DNA of 64,000 nt from Lycorma delicatula (taxonomy: Eukaryota; Arthropoda; Insecta; Hemiptera; Fulgoridae): assembly GCF_047948215.1 (NCBI RefSeq), contig NC_134463.1, positions 59,269,701 through 59,333,700 on the forward strand, read 5' to 3'. Positions 1 through 11,400 of this stretch are shown here, piece by piece (the first letter of the stretch is position 1; every line of letters starts with the position of its first letter). Position numbers and translations under genes: made by a program. The notes beneath the pieces are model-generated. The model saw nothing but the letters and a program-made list of their open reading frames with translations. It had not been told where the DNA came from and made no database searches.

Positions 1-277
1 TTTCAGAGAGCGTACTATCTGGGCGGCAATGCGTTGTCGTGTGATGCGACGGTCATTTTGAATCGTTTCATTCATCTCCTTTTGGTGCTTCTTTTCGGTT
101 ACAGAAACCGGTTGACTGCTGCGATGGTTGTCCTTACTAGCTTCTGATGTACGAAATTTTATTGCACATCTTTTCACAGCACTTCAAGACGACGATGAAT
201 ATCATTATCGTTCACTTTTTCTACTGTTAAAAATTCAATTCCTGCACGATGTTCAGACGCGTAGACATTGCAGTCGT
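1..277 (-). pseudogene. mariner-family transposase, N-terminal remnant, cut by window edge
   Basis: Read on the minus strand, positions 277 to about 174 translate to the start of a mariner transposase with phrases such as SEHRAGIEFL, VEKVNDND and IHRRLEVL, followed by an in-frame TGA near 174. After a frame change, about 182 down to 1 continues with AIKFRTSEAS, HRSSQPVSVT and NDRRITRQRIAAQI. The last phrase matches the second helix-turn-helix that mariner (SETMAR-like) transposases use to bind their terminal inverted repeats. The frameshift and stop make it dead. The catalytic DDD domain would lie left of the window. Family assignment comes from recognised N-terminal wording, not an alignment. 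It is not the partner of the C-terminal mariner piece at 5225-5470, because both run leftwards and this one is still N-terminal at the left edge. Confidence 0.72.
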
Positions 278-2132
278 ACTCTACACCGTAACAATGGGAT
301 TGACTGAAAATAAGAGGTTGTGCCGAGATTTTTAAGTAGTAGGAGAATAAAACTACGAGATAGCAGCACCTTGTTTGTCGCTTTTTGCAACATTTTGTTC
401 TCGTTACGTTCCGATTTACATTAGATTTCAGCCGTCCTTGAAATGTAATGTATATCTTTTTTGTCTACATTTTAAACTGCATTTAAATTTAGTATTCAAT
501 TATTTATCATGCGTTATATTTATCGTAAATATAATTCAGTAGATTATGCATGTTTTATCTATTTCTCGTCTAGTTCATTTACAGGCGAACAATTTTAAAC
601 AGCTTCGTTCAGTACTTTTCATGTTTAGGTAGTGTTAATAATTCGTATTTAACTGATAGATGATCATCGATTGTGCGGTATTGAAAATTTATTTATCGAG
701 GTGGAAAATATCTTTTGCAATTTTATTTTCTGTTTTATTAATTAAAATTATTTCTTTAGAATGTAAATAAGTATAATATACTGTGTAATTTTTTTTCTGC
801 TCTTATTTTATTTGAAACCGTTAAAAAAAATAACTTTTGCAGGAAAGATTATTTAACGATTTCGTTTTTCATTTACAACTGTTCTGCGTAAAAATCTAAC
901 TTAAATTAAATCGCATAATTTTTTGCAGCTTTTTTTAAAAATTTAATTCCCTTAAAAATTAAACAAAATTCCTACATATGAATCTTATTTAATATCGTTT
1001 TGTATTTTGCCACTAATAAACGATCGACCTGGTAGATTGAAAGTTTACCAAACATTATTTTAATTTAAGCATAGACTTTAAGTTATGTATAGGTTGATTT
1101 GAATGTTATTTTCTGCCTTTCCTAGCAGTTTGATCCTAACGTTAATATAAAAAATTGTGAAAATTTCACGTACAGGATAATAAAAGTTATCTCCCATGGG
1201 AATCTGGGAAAAAATAGTTATAGTTCTGTCTATATTTCTGCTCGTAAATGCCTTTCGAATCCGAGTAGAGTCAAATTTTTTTTTAGTAAATCATTTATTA
1301 TTTTTTGATGGCTTTCTAATTTTTAAAATAAAATACGTTTTTATTGCAGCATTTGTATATTTAACTGTATTACGCAAAATGGTCAATCAGTAACATACTG
1401 TTCCCATCCGGGTAAAAATTCTTCCATTTTCTGGACGACTGAAACTTGACAAGATCGAGATCTGAAGGGGATCTTGACTAATTCGTTTGATTTTTTTTCG
1501 TAATGCGGTTTCTCTGAGATAGTTTGTCCTTTTCAATTCCTACCCTTTTTTTCTATCCTTCATCCATCTTCCCCGTTTTCGGTTTTGTGTTTTGTGCTGA
1601 CAGGGTATATCTGATCCTGATAGATCCAGAACTTACAAAACGGATTCATCGTTAGTTGAATTTCTTAAGAGCCATTTTGTAGTGAACTAAACCGGGAAAC
1701 AAAAATACCAATGGTAGAGGTGCCTAATGGGTAAAGCCGAGTTTATCGCTCCTTAAAGAAATAAAAAAACACAAATATAATTAATCACATTTAATTTTGA
1801 AAATTTTGGATGAATTCTCTCAGTTTTTATTTCTGAATGGTTTTATTGAAATCCTTATTTGAGTACCGATTTCAGATTGGGTAACGAAGTATCATGTTCG
1901 AAAAATATTTAATTTATTACTCTTTATACAAACCGTGGAGAGGGTATAATCTTAATTTCAAAGTAGCAGCGTGTGAAAGAAAACTTGTATATTTAAACCT
2001 CTGGTGTACGTTATTTTATTTTTTAAGAAAGATAGAAAGCTTAAAGCTGATATTATATATTATGGTACACGGGCTATTTTTCATTAAAACTTTTTATCAG
2101 AAATGTATAATAATCACACTATGCGCGCCCGC
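278..2132. other. AT-rich non-coding stretch, nothing recognised
   Basis: The sequence is AT-rich with many A and T runs. A 65-codon open frame at 1196-1393 has no recognisable motif, no GC or codon signal and no splice context, so it is taken as chance. I see no repeat copy, RNA gene or exon here. By context it is intron of the AGAP gene or DNA flanking it. Confidence 0.5.
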
Positions 2133-2152
2133 GCACACACACACACACACAC
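2133..2152. repeat. (CA)n microsatellite
   Basis: A pure CA run of about ten units follows a short GC-rich lead (gcgcgcccgcg). Confidence 0.9.
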
Positions 2153-2210
2153 ATACATACACATGTATATCACGAAGTTCTCCCGGGACATTCATAACCT
2201 ATTCTGCTCG

Positions 2211-2787
2211 TGAAAATAATGGAAAAAGTTCTGATAAGCATGTGTCCTACAATTCTTCGTTTGCGAGTTACGGCTAGTGAAATCTTTCACTAGCCGTAAC
2301 TCAATACGCTAGCTGATTTTGTTCGGTGAAGTGAGGTTTGCAAAAAGTCCAATATAATGCACTTTGGTCTAGCGTTCTGTTTCTAAATATAATTTGAATT
2401 TTTCTTTGTTTTATTCAACTTACATTATTTTCTTAATAATTAAGTTCTCTAGAAGTTTTGTTTAAAAGTTTAATGTGTTTATTACTCATTTAATAAAGTT
2501 ACTGCCCGTCAAACATAAAAAACAGGATTTTTCCCCCCAATTTATTGGTTTTCACCTCAAATTTCTCAAAACATACTGCAAATATGGTTCAGGGACTTAT
2601 TTTATTCGATGTATCCGGTAAAAAACCATAAGTAATCACTAATTTTGCCTCTTAATTAACGTCCTAATAATTTCAGTACGAACTCATTTCACCGGGGTAG
2701 CTGAAATCCAAGTGTAATATTTCACTAGCCGTAACTCGCAAACAAAGCATGTGTTTATATAAAAATTTTCCATTATTTTCGCAAGCA
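2211..2787. repeat. foldback-type repeat with inverted ends and an 18-bp perfect hairpin
   Basis: The block tttgcgagttacggctagtg followed by aaat occurs at about 2261-2283. It returns inverted at 2285-2302 and inverted again at 2721-2745. The outer flanks also match as inverted copies: tgaaaataatggaaaa near 2212, and its reverse complement near 2770-2787. The element therefore has inverted ends of roughly 70 bp around about 430 bp of unique AT-rich sequence. Positions 2265-2282 and 2285-2302 form a perfect 18-bp hairpin with a 2-nt loop. No coding capacity is visible. It resembles a MITE or foldback element, class unknown. Confidence 0.7.
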
Positions 2788-2810
2788 AAATAATTGTTTA
2801 TTTTGTTTTT

Positions 2811-4020
<1,210 letters not shown>

Positions 4021-4318
4021 ATCAGAATTTCTAGTAGTGAACGCGTCTTCCCAAATCAGCTAATTTGGAAGTCGAGAGTTCCAGCGATCAATTCCTACTT
4101 AAGTTAGATATTTTTACATGGATTTGAATACTAGATCGTGGATACCGGTGTTCTTTGGCGGTTAGGTTTCAATTAACCACACATCTCAGGAATGGTCGAA
4201 CTGAGACTGTACAAGACTACACTTATACATATTATCCTCATTCATCCTCTGAAGTATTATCTGAACGGTAATTACCGGAAGCTAAACAGGAAAAGAAAGA
4301 AGCAATGTATCAGAATTT
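4021..4318 (+). mobile_element. SINE-A copy, 5'-truncated, with 10-bp TSD
   Basis: Exact copies of atcagaattt lie at 4021-4030 and 4309-4318, which marks the insertion. The body 4031-4308 begins inside the tRNA-like head (ctagtagtgaacgcgtcttc) and carries the family core (gtggataccggtgttctttg, caattaaccacacatctcag, gactgtacaagactacactt). It ends near gctaaacaggaaaagaaag. The same core recurs inverted at 8423-8717 and 53220-53492. The head in the other copies carries Pol III box A-like and box B-like words, so the family is a tRNA-derived SINE. Such elements encode nothing and are mobilised by a partner LINE. Confidence 0.85.
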
Positions 4319-5224
4319 AGAGCTCGAAAAACTAAATTTTAAAGCCAAGCACGTAAAAGAATAGTGTCGCCTATCAATCGATAGAGTTACTGGACATTTT
4401 CTGTCAGAGTTAGTGGACATTTTCTGTCCATAAAAAAAATTTGAAACTATGTTATCTCTTCATGCTGGAAAACTTTGCTTATCCTTAGCTACAAGAATTA
4501 TAACTAATTATTTTACAACCGGGTAGTTCTCCAGAAATTTCCTAATTATTTGATTTAGTGTCAAAGGTCATTGAACTTATTTTATCTGAATCATAGTTGT
4601 AATCATAAAAACTTTATTTTAATTCATAAAAAGATTATGCATTACCTCTGTATCTCACTTAGTTATTTTGAAGGAAGAGGTTTACGTGATGTTAATATTC
4701 AAATAAGCGATTGAATCGATCAAAAATTCAGATAGTTGGTGCTCTGGTGATCATCCTGTCATTGCAAAATTTAAATTTGTCAGTGCAAAATTATTGTTTA
4801 GTAATGTTCTGTTTCCGTCGTGGAAAAAATTGGTGATATCTTCTGAGGGATTGTAGATAGAATAAGAGTCTGATACTAGAGTACGTTTTCAGTTATTCTC
4901 TGGATAGTTATGTTTGTCTACGGCTGCACGATCTTCGAAAATAAATTATGTTTATTAATATACTCCCTTTTCCTTTCTTTCACTTTTTTATTCTGAATTA
5001 CGTAGCTGGAGTTATGTAGCATGCAAATTAATTTAATAAACAAAACAAATTTATTTAATAAAAAGAATCTTTATTTGGAAAAAAAATCTTATTTTTACAA
5101 TTTATGAATATATAGTTATTAATGCGAGGGTTATTTTTTTTTCAAGGTCAGATCGGTCACGAAATTAAAACCACAGTGAAAATAAAAAAAAAAATTATTT
5201 GTAACAAGTACTTACATATTTACG
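4319..5224. other. AT-rich non-coding stretch, nothing recognised
   Basis: Nothing coding or repetitive was recognised in this stretch. Confidence 0.45.
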
Positions 5225-5470
5225 CTATTTCTCTACATAGTCGCCACTCTGATTTAGACATTTGTCGTAGCGTGGTACCAACTTTCCAATATCCTCGTCA
5301 TAGAATGGAGCCGCCAGTGTTTTCAGCTATGTTTCTACGCTGGTCTGCAGCTCGATGTATGTGCCAAAATGGTGTCCTCCTAGCCAGCGTTTCATGTGAG
5401 CAAAGAGGTGAAAATCGGATGGAGCCAAGTCCGGGCGGTATGGTGGGTGATACCCACCATATAGCCCGGT
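5225..5470 (-). pseudogene. mariner-family transposase, C-terminal remnant
   Basis: On the minus strand one frame reads PPYRPDLAPSDFHLFAH, then MKRWLGGHHFG, ELQTSVET, a stop, LKTLAAPFYDEDIGKLV, PRYDKCLNQSGDYVEK and a terminal stop at 5225-5227. In the mariner family the PDLAPSD block carries the third Asp of the DD34D catalytic triad, and the YDE...DYVEK block is the usual C-terminus. One internal stop and the missing front two-thirds make it non-functional. The 127-codon plus-strand frame over this region is its antisense shadow. The fragment is followed at once by an inverted copy of repeat K, which may have truncated it. Confidence 0.85.
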
Positions 5471-5477
5471 TGAAAAG

Positions 5478-5829
5478 TGATATTTCGTTAAAAAGCTTTC
5501 AATGAGGGATTATTACTGCAGTAAAATATAAATAAATAGTCCAAAACCAATTTTATTCGATTTTCGGCCTCTCTTGACACTTTTGGTCCAGTAGATTGCA
5601 ATCAAAAGGAGGGGAGATCCACAGCTAGATGTTACAACAGTCCTAAATCCAAACTTTCAACATTCTACGGCTATTCGTTTTTGTGTTATGCGAGATACGT
5701 ACGTACAGACGTCACGCCGAAATTAGTCAAAATGGATTTAGGGGTGGTCAAAATGGATATTTCCGTTGAAAACTGAAAACCGAAATTTTTCGCGATTACA
5801 ATGTTTCCTTTATTTCGTACAAGGAAGTA
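5478..5829 (-). repeat. repeat K copy, partial, inverted
   Basis: Reading leftwards from 5829 the copy begins acttccttgtacgaaataaa and continues with the K core (cgattacaat..., tgacgtctgtacgtacg, ttatgcgagatac inverted). It stops in the middle of the consensus near gctttcaatgaggg. The same core occurs at about 16.97, 37.33, 48.49 and 50.48 kb. It is non-coding. Confidence 0.85.
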
Positions 5830-6204
5830 AAAACAAAAAAATTCTGTTAATTCAATAAAATATTTTGATATTACGATTTAAACTCAATTAATCTATGTTT
5901 TTAATTAAAAAGCAATTTAAAGTTATTTAAAGTAATAAAAGAACATTGATAATTACAATCCAGTTACAATCTTTAATTGAAATATCTGAAAAAAATCTTT
6001 TTATGATTATCTCTATTGTAAATTGTAATCCATAATAATAATTGTACACACTACTGCAATAATTACAATTGATATTAAATATCTCAAATATTATTTTATT
6101 CGTTAACATTTTGTAGTACATTATAAAGTCTTGATTTATCTACTTCAAAAATCGTCATAAATTGTTCCAAAATAAAGATTTTCTAAAATTTTAATATCAT
6201 ACAT
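5830..6204. other. AT-rich spacer, nothing recognised
   Basis: Very AT-rich. A 64-codon minus-strand frame here is low-complexity and taken as chance. Confidence 0.45.
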
Positions 6205-6561
6205 TACTTTCGTGGCATCATAGCTCTAAAGCTATGCTGCAAGTAGGAAAGTATGGCAATCGGTCACAAAATGGGGTATGGGATTTTGTTTGCATTGCTC
6301 GACGGTTCACGATCCAGGGATCTCAAAAGATAAAAAAAAAGTTGGGGTATTGTTCATACGTATTTGTATTGATGTTAATAACATTTGATTGGATAAACCG
6401 ATTTTAATAAAATTTGGCACGGAGACTCGTGTTTTTGTGGAAATTTTTTATTAAAATTTTGGGGGTCAGTATTTCCAGGGGGGGGTTTGAAGAGTCAATT
6501 TTCTCATGCTTTTGCAATTACTCTAAGCTCGGTACACGAGTACATGCTTATCTGACCATTT

Positions 6562-7621
6562 TTTTTTTTTTTGTCTTCAGTCATTTGACTGGTTTGATGC
6601 AGCTCTCCAAGATTCCCTATCTAGTGCTAGTCGTTTCATTTCAGTATACCCTCTACATCCTACATCCCTAACAATTTGTTTTACATATTCCAAACGTGGC
6701 CTGCCTACACAATTTTTCCCTTCTACCTGTCCTTCCAAAATTAAAGCGACTATTCCAGGATGCCTTAGTATGTGGCCTATAAGTCTGTCTCTTCTTTTAA
6801 CTATATTTTTCCAAATGGTTCTTTCTTCATCTATTTGCCGCAATACCTCCTCATTTGTCACTTTATCCACCCATCTGATTTTTAACATTCTCCTATAGCA
6901 CCACATTTCAAAAGCTTCTAACCTTTTCTTCTCAGATACTCCGATTGTCCAAGTTTCACTTCCACACAAAGCGACACTCCAAACATACACTTTCAAAAAT
7001 CTTTTCCTGACATTTAAATTAATTTTTGATGTAAACAACTTATATTTCTTACTGAAGGCTCGTTTAGCTTGTGCTATTCGGCATTTTATATCGCTCCTGC
7101 TTCGTCCATCTTTAGTAATTCTACTTCCCAAATAACAAAATTCTTCTACCTCCATAATATTTTCTCCTCCTATTTTCACATTCAGTGGTCCATCTTTGTT
7201 ATTTCTACTACATTTCATTACTTTTGTTTTGTTCTTGTTTATTTTCATGCGATAGTTCTTGCGTAGGACTTCATCTATGCCGTTCATTGTTTCTTCTAAA
7301 TCCTTTTTATTCTCGGCTAGAATTACTATATCATCAGCAAATCGTAGCATCTTTATCTTTTCACCTTGTACTGTTACTCCGAATCTAAATTGTTCTTTAA
7401 CATCATTAACTGCTAGTTCCATGTAAAGATTGAAAAGTAACGGAGATAGGGAACATCCTTGTCGGACTCCCTTTCTTATTATGGCTTCTTTCTTATGTTC
7501 TTCAATTGCTACTGTTGCTGTTTGGTTCCTGTACATGTTAGCAATTGTTCTTCTATCTCTGTATTTGAACCCTAATTTTTTAAAATGCTGAACATTTTAT
7601 TCCAGTCTACGTTATCGTAGA
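6562..7621 (-). mobile_element. 5'-truncated non-LTR retrotransposon (LINE) insertion with TSD
   Basis: The element lies on the minus strand. Its 3' end is the poly(A) seen as a T run at 6559-6572, directly after the coding stop. Its 5' end is truncated inside the reverse transcriptase domain at about 7620. The 10-bp word ctgaccattt flanks it at 6552-6561 and 7622-7631, a target-site duplication as expected for target-primed reverse transcription. The interrupted sequence is repeat P, so the LINE is younger than that P copy. Confidence 0.9.
6577..7620 (-). pseudogene. LINE reverse transcriptase fragment, one frameshift
   Basis: A 319-codon frame, 7536 down to 6577, encodes the C-terminal part of a non-LTR reverse transcriptase that would copy LINE RNA into DNA at the nicked target. 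Motifs in order: GVRQGCSLSPLLFNLY (RT block B, about residues 23-38), RFADDIVILAEN (catalytic FADD, about 66-77), KINKNKTKVM, then FCYLGSRITKDG. The C-terminal region follows with VWSVALCGSETWTI, FEMWCYRRMLKI, LIGHILRHPG and a final WRAASNQSND. Upstream of the first Met the coding continues as RDRRTIAN in frame. After a 1-nt shift near 7572-7583 it continues as YDNVDWNKMFSIL, ending at the 5' truncation point. The endonuclease domain and RT motif A are missing. The clade (RTE-like or other) cannot be set by eye. Confidence 0.9.
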
Positions 7622-8090
7622 CTGACCATTTAAAAATAAAAAATTGTCCCTAAATTCTCCCCTTTCCCCAAAAATCGAAAAAGCTATTTTTAATTTATTG
7701 CATTTTTATCCAAAAATTTTTATATCATCCAAAACATAATATTACTGCAAAAGACCACCAAAAAAATACTTTGGAAGCAATATTGGGAGTGGAGGAGCCA
7801 ATAAAAGTTTAAAAATTTCGATTTTTTTGAATCTTTAAAAACTTTTTTTAGTTTATTTTCAAGTATCATTATTTTACCGTTGTATGCAAATAAATGACCA
7901 ATATTAGGATAGTATAAAAACTTTGTTGCCAGGATTTTTTGTGATTTTTTTAATATTATATCCTCTCAAAAATATGAAAATGATTTAATTTAAATCGAGA
8001 TGTATTTAAATACCTGATGTTCCCATATTTTCCCTTATCTTTTAGATTCATTAAAATTTGATCGTTCCGGGGTGTGAAAAATTAATTATG

Positions 8091-8387
8091 TGCCGATCCG
8101 ATCGTGCATAGTTCTAAAGCTGTTATATTTTTTATAATCCATATTTCAGGCTTGTTCTCTTTTTACGTCATTCACTGGGGTATAATTATTGTATCCATTC
8201 ATTATTCTTATTTATTTTGAACGTCTTACGTAATCATAATTATGTATATTGTTTTTATACGTACGTATATAACTGACTGTAGTGTGTATCTTAACATAAA
8301 AATACCTTACTAAAAACCACGGTTATTATTATTTTAAAAGAAATATAAAAATTTTATTTAAAATAAATGTAATACAAATGCCCATTT
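8091..8387. other. AT-rich spacer, nothing recognised
   Basis: No features seen in this stretch. Confidence 0.4.
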
Positions 8388-8858
8388 CTGTGGCGGTATG
8401 GTAGCGTCTTGGCCTTTCATCCTTTCTTTTTCCTGTTTAGCCTCCGGTAACTACCGTTTAGATAATTCTTCAGAGGATGAATGAGGATGATATGTATGAG
8501 TGTAAATGAAGTGTAGTCTTGTACATTCTCAGTTCGACCGTTCCTGTGATGTGTGGTTAATTGAAACCCAACCATCAAAGAACACCGGTATCCACGATCT
8601 AGTATTCAAATCCGTGTAAAAATAACTGGCTTTACTAGGACTTGAACGCTGTAACTCTCGACTTCCAAATCAGCTGATTTGGGAAGACGCGTTAACCACT
8701 AGACCAACCCGGTGGAGTTGGCCTTTCATCCGGAGGTCCGGTTTGAATCCTGGTAAAGCAAATTTTTCATACGCTATAAATCTCAGTTTTCACTTTCTTT
8801 TATACAAACTTCTTCATAAGCTTCTGTGGTGAAGAAGTTTGATATCAATAAAAATAAA
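8388..8858 (+). mobile_element. SINE-B copy, split by a nested SINE-A
   Basis: The head tggcggtatggtagcgtctt (8391-8410) resumes after the insertion as ggaggtccggtttgaatcct (8732-8751). Together these form the box A-like and box B-like parts of a tRNA-like promoter. The tail atttttcatacgctataaat and gcttctgtggtgaagaa is shared with a fragment at 62878-62960. The body is interrupted at 8423-8717. Confidence 0.72.
8409..8731 (-). mobile_element. SINE-A copy with 14-bp TSD, nested in SINE-B
   Basis: The word ttggcctttcatcc occurs at 8409-8422 and 8718-8731, bracketing a minus-strand SINE-A body at 8423-8717. On the minus strand it reads accgggttggtctagtggtt (box A-like) followed by aacgcg. Next come caaatcagctgatttggaag, gttcaagtcctagtaaag (box B-like), the family core, and a 3' end gctaaacaggaaaaagaaag. 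This is the fullest and best-preserved SINE-A of the window and is usable as its reference. Confidence 0.9.
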
Positions 8859-9299
8859 AGTCGATTAACTTGCGTCCGGGCAGTAGACAAATTTTTTTTC
8901 GTTATTTTAATCTAGGTTTAATACCATTTAATCTTGTTTATTAATATTGCTAAAAATAATCATTAATATTTTTAATGTTTAAAAATATTAAACTTAAAAA
9001 ACCGGCAGATGAGGAAACGTCAACGTTCCAACTTGCAGCGTCATAATAAACTACGCTTCTAAATTGTCCCGCATAGATTCTTTCGACCTTAAATTGAGCT
9101 AACTGAAGAATGATTTAACCAATCTTGATAAAAGTTTCACATGCAAAACTTCCGTACACTACTATAATATATCTAAATTTAAAAGAAATTGATGTAGTTA
9201 GGAGATTTTCGAGCCACAAAATTTTGTATATAGTCTTATAAATAAATATATATATATTTACAATTTAAGTAAATGGTAAGTGAATTTTGGTGAATGTTT
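8859..9299. other. intronic AT-rich stretch, nothing recognised
   Basis: No features recognised in this interval, which lies just upstream of the AGAP exon. Confidence 0.4.
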
Positions 9300-9405
9300 T
9301 CGTGCTCCTCATACGTAAAGAAAATTTATTTTCATCCCTTACTGCCACCATGCGACCGAAGGTAATACCGTACTTTTCATCGAAAAGTCATTAAAAATAG
9401 ATTTC
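9300..9405 (+). repeat. fragment of a dispersed coding-like repeat (partner at 60395-60500)
   Basis: The stretch with catgcgaccgaaggtaatac and tcgaaaagtc matches an inverted stretch near 60395-60500 at both nucleotide and peptide level (HATEGNTVLFIEKS here, HDATESNIVLMFEKS there). It is therefore a dispersed repeat, probably from a protein-coding mobile element I do not recognise. It ends about 65 bp before the exon acceptor site. Confidence 0.5.
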
Positions 9406-9454
9406 TAATTATGTATAAAATAGACCATTACTGTAATTAATTAACTTATAGATT

Positions 9455-9469
9455 TATTCATTGTTTCAG
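9455..9469 (+). promoter_or_regulatory. splice acceptor of the AGAP exon
   Basis: A pyrimidine-leaning run (ttattcattgtttcag) ends in AG at 9468-9469. A branch-point-like taattaac lies about 25-30 bp upstream, near 9435-9445. Confidence 0.85.
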
Positions 9470-9702
9470 ATTCGTTTGTGAATAGTCAAGAATGGACTTT
9501 ATCTCGTTCTGTACCAGATTTAAGACTGGGCATAGTTGGTGCTTTGGCTTCAGGAAAGTCAGCCTTAGTACATCGATACTTGACCGGTTCGTATATGCAA
9601 GAGGAATCTCCTGAAGGCGGTCGATTTAAAAAAGAAATTTTATTAGATGGCCAAAGTCATTTACTATTAATACGGGATGAAGGAGGACCACCTGAGTTAC
9701 AG
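9470..9702 (+). CDS. CenG1A: internal exon of an AGAP/centaurin gamma gene (GTPase-like domain, N-terminal part)
   Basis: AGAP proteins are ArfGAPs with a GTPase-like, a PH, an ArfGAP and an ankyrin region. They switch off Arf GTPases on endosomes and link to AP-1/AP-3 traffic. This 233-bp exon gives (D)[17 protein letters not shown], then [39 protein letters not shown] and [21 protein letters not shown]. It is nearly identical to vertebrate and fly AGAPs. GALASGKS is the P-loop (G1) and RDEGG the G3-like site. The acceptor is ttgtttcag/A at 9469/9470 and the donor is CAG/gtatgt at 9702/9703. The first codon is split: the two bases AT complete a GAT (Asp) if the previous exon ends in G, which fits the conserved DxFVNSQEW. 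The exon ends on a codon boundary after Gln. The next family exon (starting FAxWVDAV) and the preceding one (ending ...IED) were not found in the window. The symbol is the fly orthologue name. Confidence 0.96.
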
Positions 9703-10370
9703 GTATGTTTTTTATATTGAATATTTTTAACGGTAATTAATCTTTTCTAGTAAACAAAAATCGTACCTTTAGTATAATCATTAAATTTTTGTAGTTATAA
9801 AGTTTAGTAATCGAAACATTTTATCCTGCGTTCATAAATAGCATTTTCTTGGTAGTATTTTTGGATATTTACTATTTTATCCAGGACATTTTGATTTATT
9901 GTTACAATCATAATAGTAGCATCTTGAAGTAGGCGGTGAAATACTTCACTTTTTATTGCCTTAAAACATCTCTGGGACACCACACACTGGATGTGGCGTG
10001 CATTTCCATAGCAACTGCTACCTCCCCACCAACTGATTAACGATTAATGATCATCCCTTCTTTTTTGGAATGCTATTTCATATTTATACTTCAGCTTTTT
10101 AATAAATACTGCTGGTTATAATTCTGTTTTAAATGCAAAGAATTGTTTTGTATGTTAGATGCGATTAGCTACATTTTTTTAATGTATATTTTTATTTAAA
10201 TTCAATTAGAAAACTGCGGCAAATTTTTAAAAAAAAATCGGAGTTGAGTTTGGTCCCGTGTTTTGTTTTATGTATTCTTTTATATTTATTTATTACAGAA
10301 AATATTATTTTACTTAGACTTCTCTGTGAAATATGTTTTAATATTTATAAAATAAAGAACTCGAAAGTTT
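9703..10370. other. start of the downstream AGAP intron
   Basis: The stretch starts with a consensus 5' splice site (gtatgt at 9703-9708). The rest is AT-rich and no further exon is visible. Confidence 0.6.
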
Positions 10371-11400
10371 CACTGCTTTTCACCAATGCTTTTCAACTTG
10401 GTTTGAAATAATGCCATGTAAACTTTCCGAGAAAATAATGACAAGTGCAAAAATAGGAACAAAGAACCACAACGTTAAGATTAAATGCCGAGCTTCTGCC
10501 GATGACATAGCACTCTGCAGAATCAGAACAGGAAGCAATTAGTCAAATTAACCAATTGAAAGATGTAGCTGGAAAAAAAAGGCTGGAGATCTTCTTTTCG
10601 TCAAAGATAGAAATGATGAAAAGTACCAGTTAATATCCCAAATAGACATTAGGAACAAACTGTGGCAAAATTAAGATCACGGACCATTTTAAATATCTTG
10701 GAGGAATAATTAGAAAAACTGTTAGAAATTGAGACCAAAAATACAAATTAAAACAACTAACGTTTTATAGAAAAAATATTTATAATAAAAATAACCTCTC
10801 AATAAACGCATAAGGTATTATAGCACAGTTTTAAGATCGGTCATCTTTTTACGGCATGGCGACTACAAATATAACTGGAATAGAAAATCTACTCGAGACA
10901 GAAAGAAGAATTTTAAGAAGGATTTATGGTCCAAGAAGAATACAAGAAGGCCACAGACTGATATCAAATAGATATATACGATAAAATTGAAGATCTGGAA
11001 GTAACAATAACAAAACGACAACTGAAATTCTATGGACACATGGCCCGAATGAATCAATCAAGGCTAAACGAGTAGATTTTCAATAAACTCGGAAACTACG
11101 ACTACAAAGGTCAAAGTGGCTGTATTAAACAGATAAAAGAAGAGCTCAAAAAGTTCAATATTAGAGAAAACGACTGTTTAAATTAAAAAGAGTACAGAAA
11201 GAAAATTTTTAAATTAAAAGTTCCTGTAGGTGAAAGGAAAACTCAACAGAGGAGAATGAACTGAAGAAAGAAGAGCTAAACAGTCCGAAAGATTGAAGAA
11301 TTTCTGGAAGAAAAAAAAATAAATTACGTGAAATTATATTTGCGTGGTGGAGAAAAAAAGGAACATGAAAAACTACAAATCAGAATACTTAAGTATTACC
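10371..11400 (+). pseudogene. decayed non-LTR retrotransposon reverse transcriptase (second LINE family)
   Basis: Scattered frames on the + strand give an ordered set of LINE motifs. These are SPMLFNLV at 10380 (RT block B), ASADDIALC at 10491-10517 (catalytic ADD), DHFKYLGGII from about 10682, and FYGMATTNITGIENLLETE followed by RRILRRIYGPRR from about 10849. LKFYGHMARMNQSRLNE follows near 11020-11072. Many stops and frameshifts separate them. The wording (GHMAR, RRIYGP) differs from the LINE at 6.6-7.6 kb (GHILRHPG), so this is a different family and clearly older. The 64-codon minus-strand frame at 10863-11057 is a shadow of it. Confidence 0.82.

Larger units (their letters stand above)
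6205..8090 (+). repeat. repeat P copy, split by a LINE insertion
   Basis: The copy starts with ggcatcatagctctaaagct followed by atgctgc. It continues with a stretch shared with 42.15 kb and, inverted, with 40.38 kb (gatccaggga, aaaccgattttaataaaat, aaaatcgaaaaagctat). The head motif is close to a perfect palindrome built on catagctct/agagctatg. The copy is interrupted by a 1.06-kb LINE at 6562-7621. Its right half resumes at 7632 with the text expected from the other copies. The right limit, near 8090, is approximate. No protein of its own is visible. Confidence 0.7.

Noticed and set aside
5122..5505. 127-codon plus-strand frame
   Set aside because: Antisense shadow of the mariner C-terminal remnant and part of repeat K.
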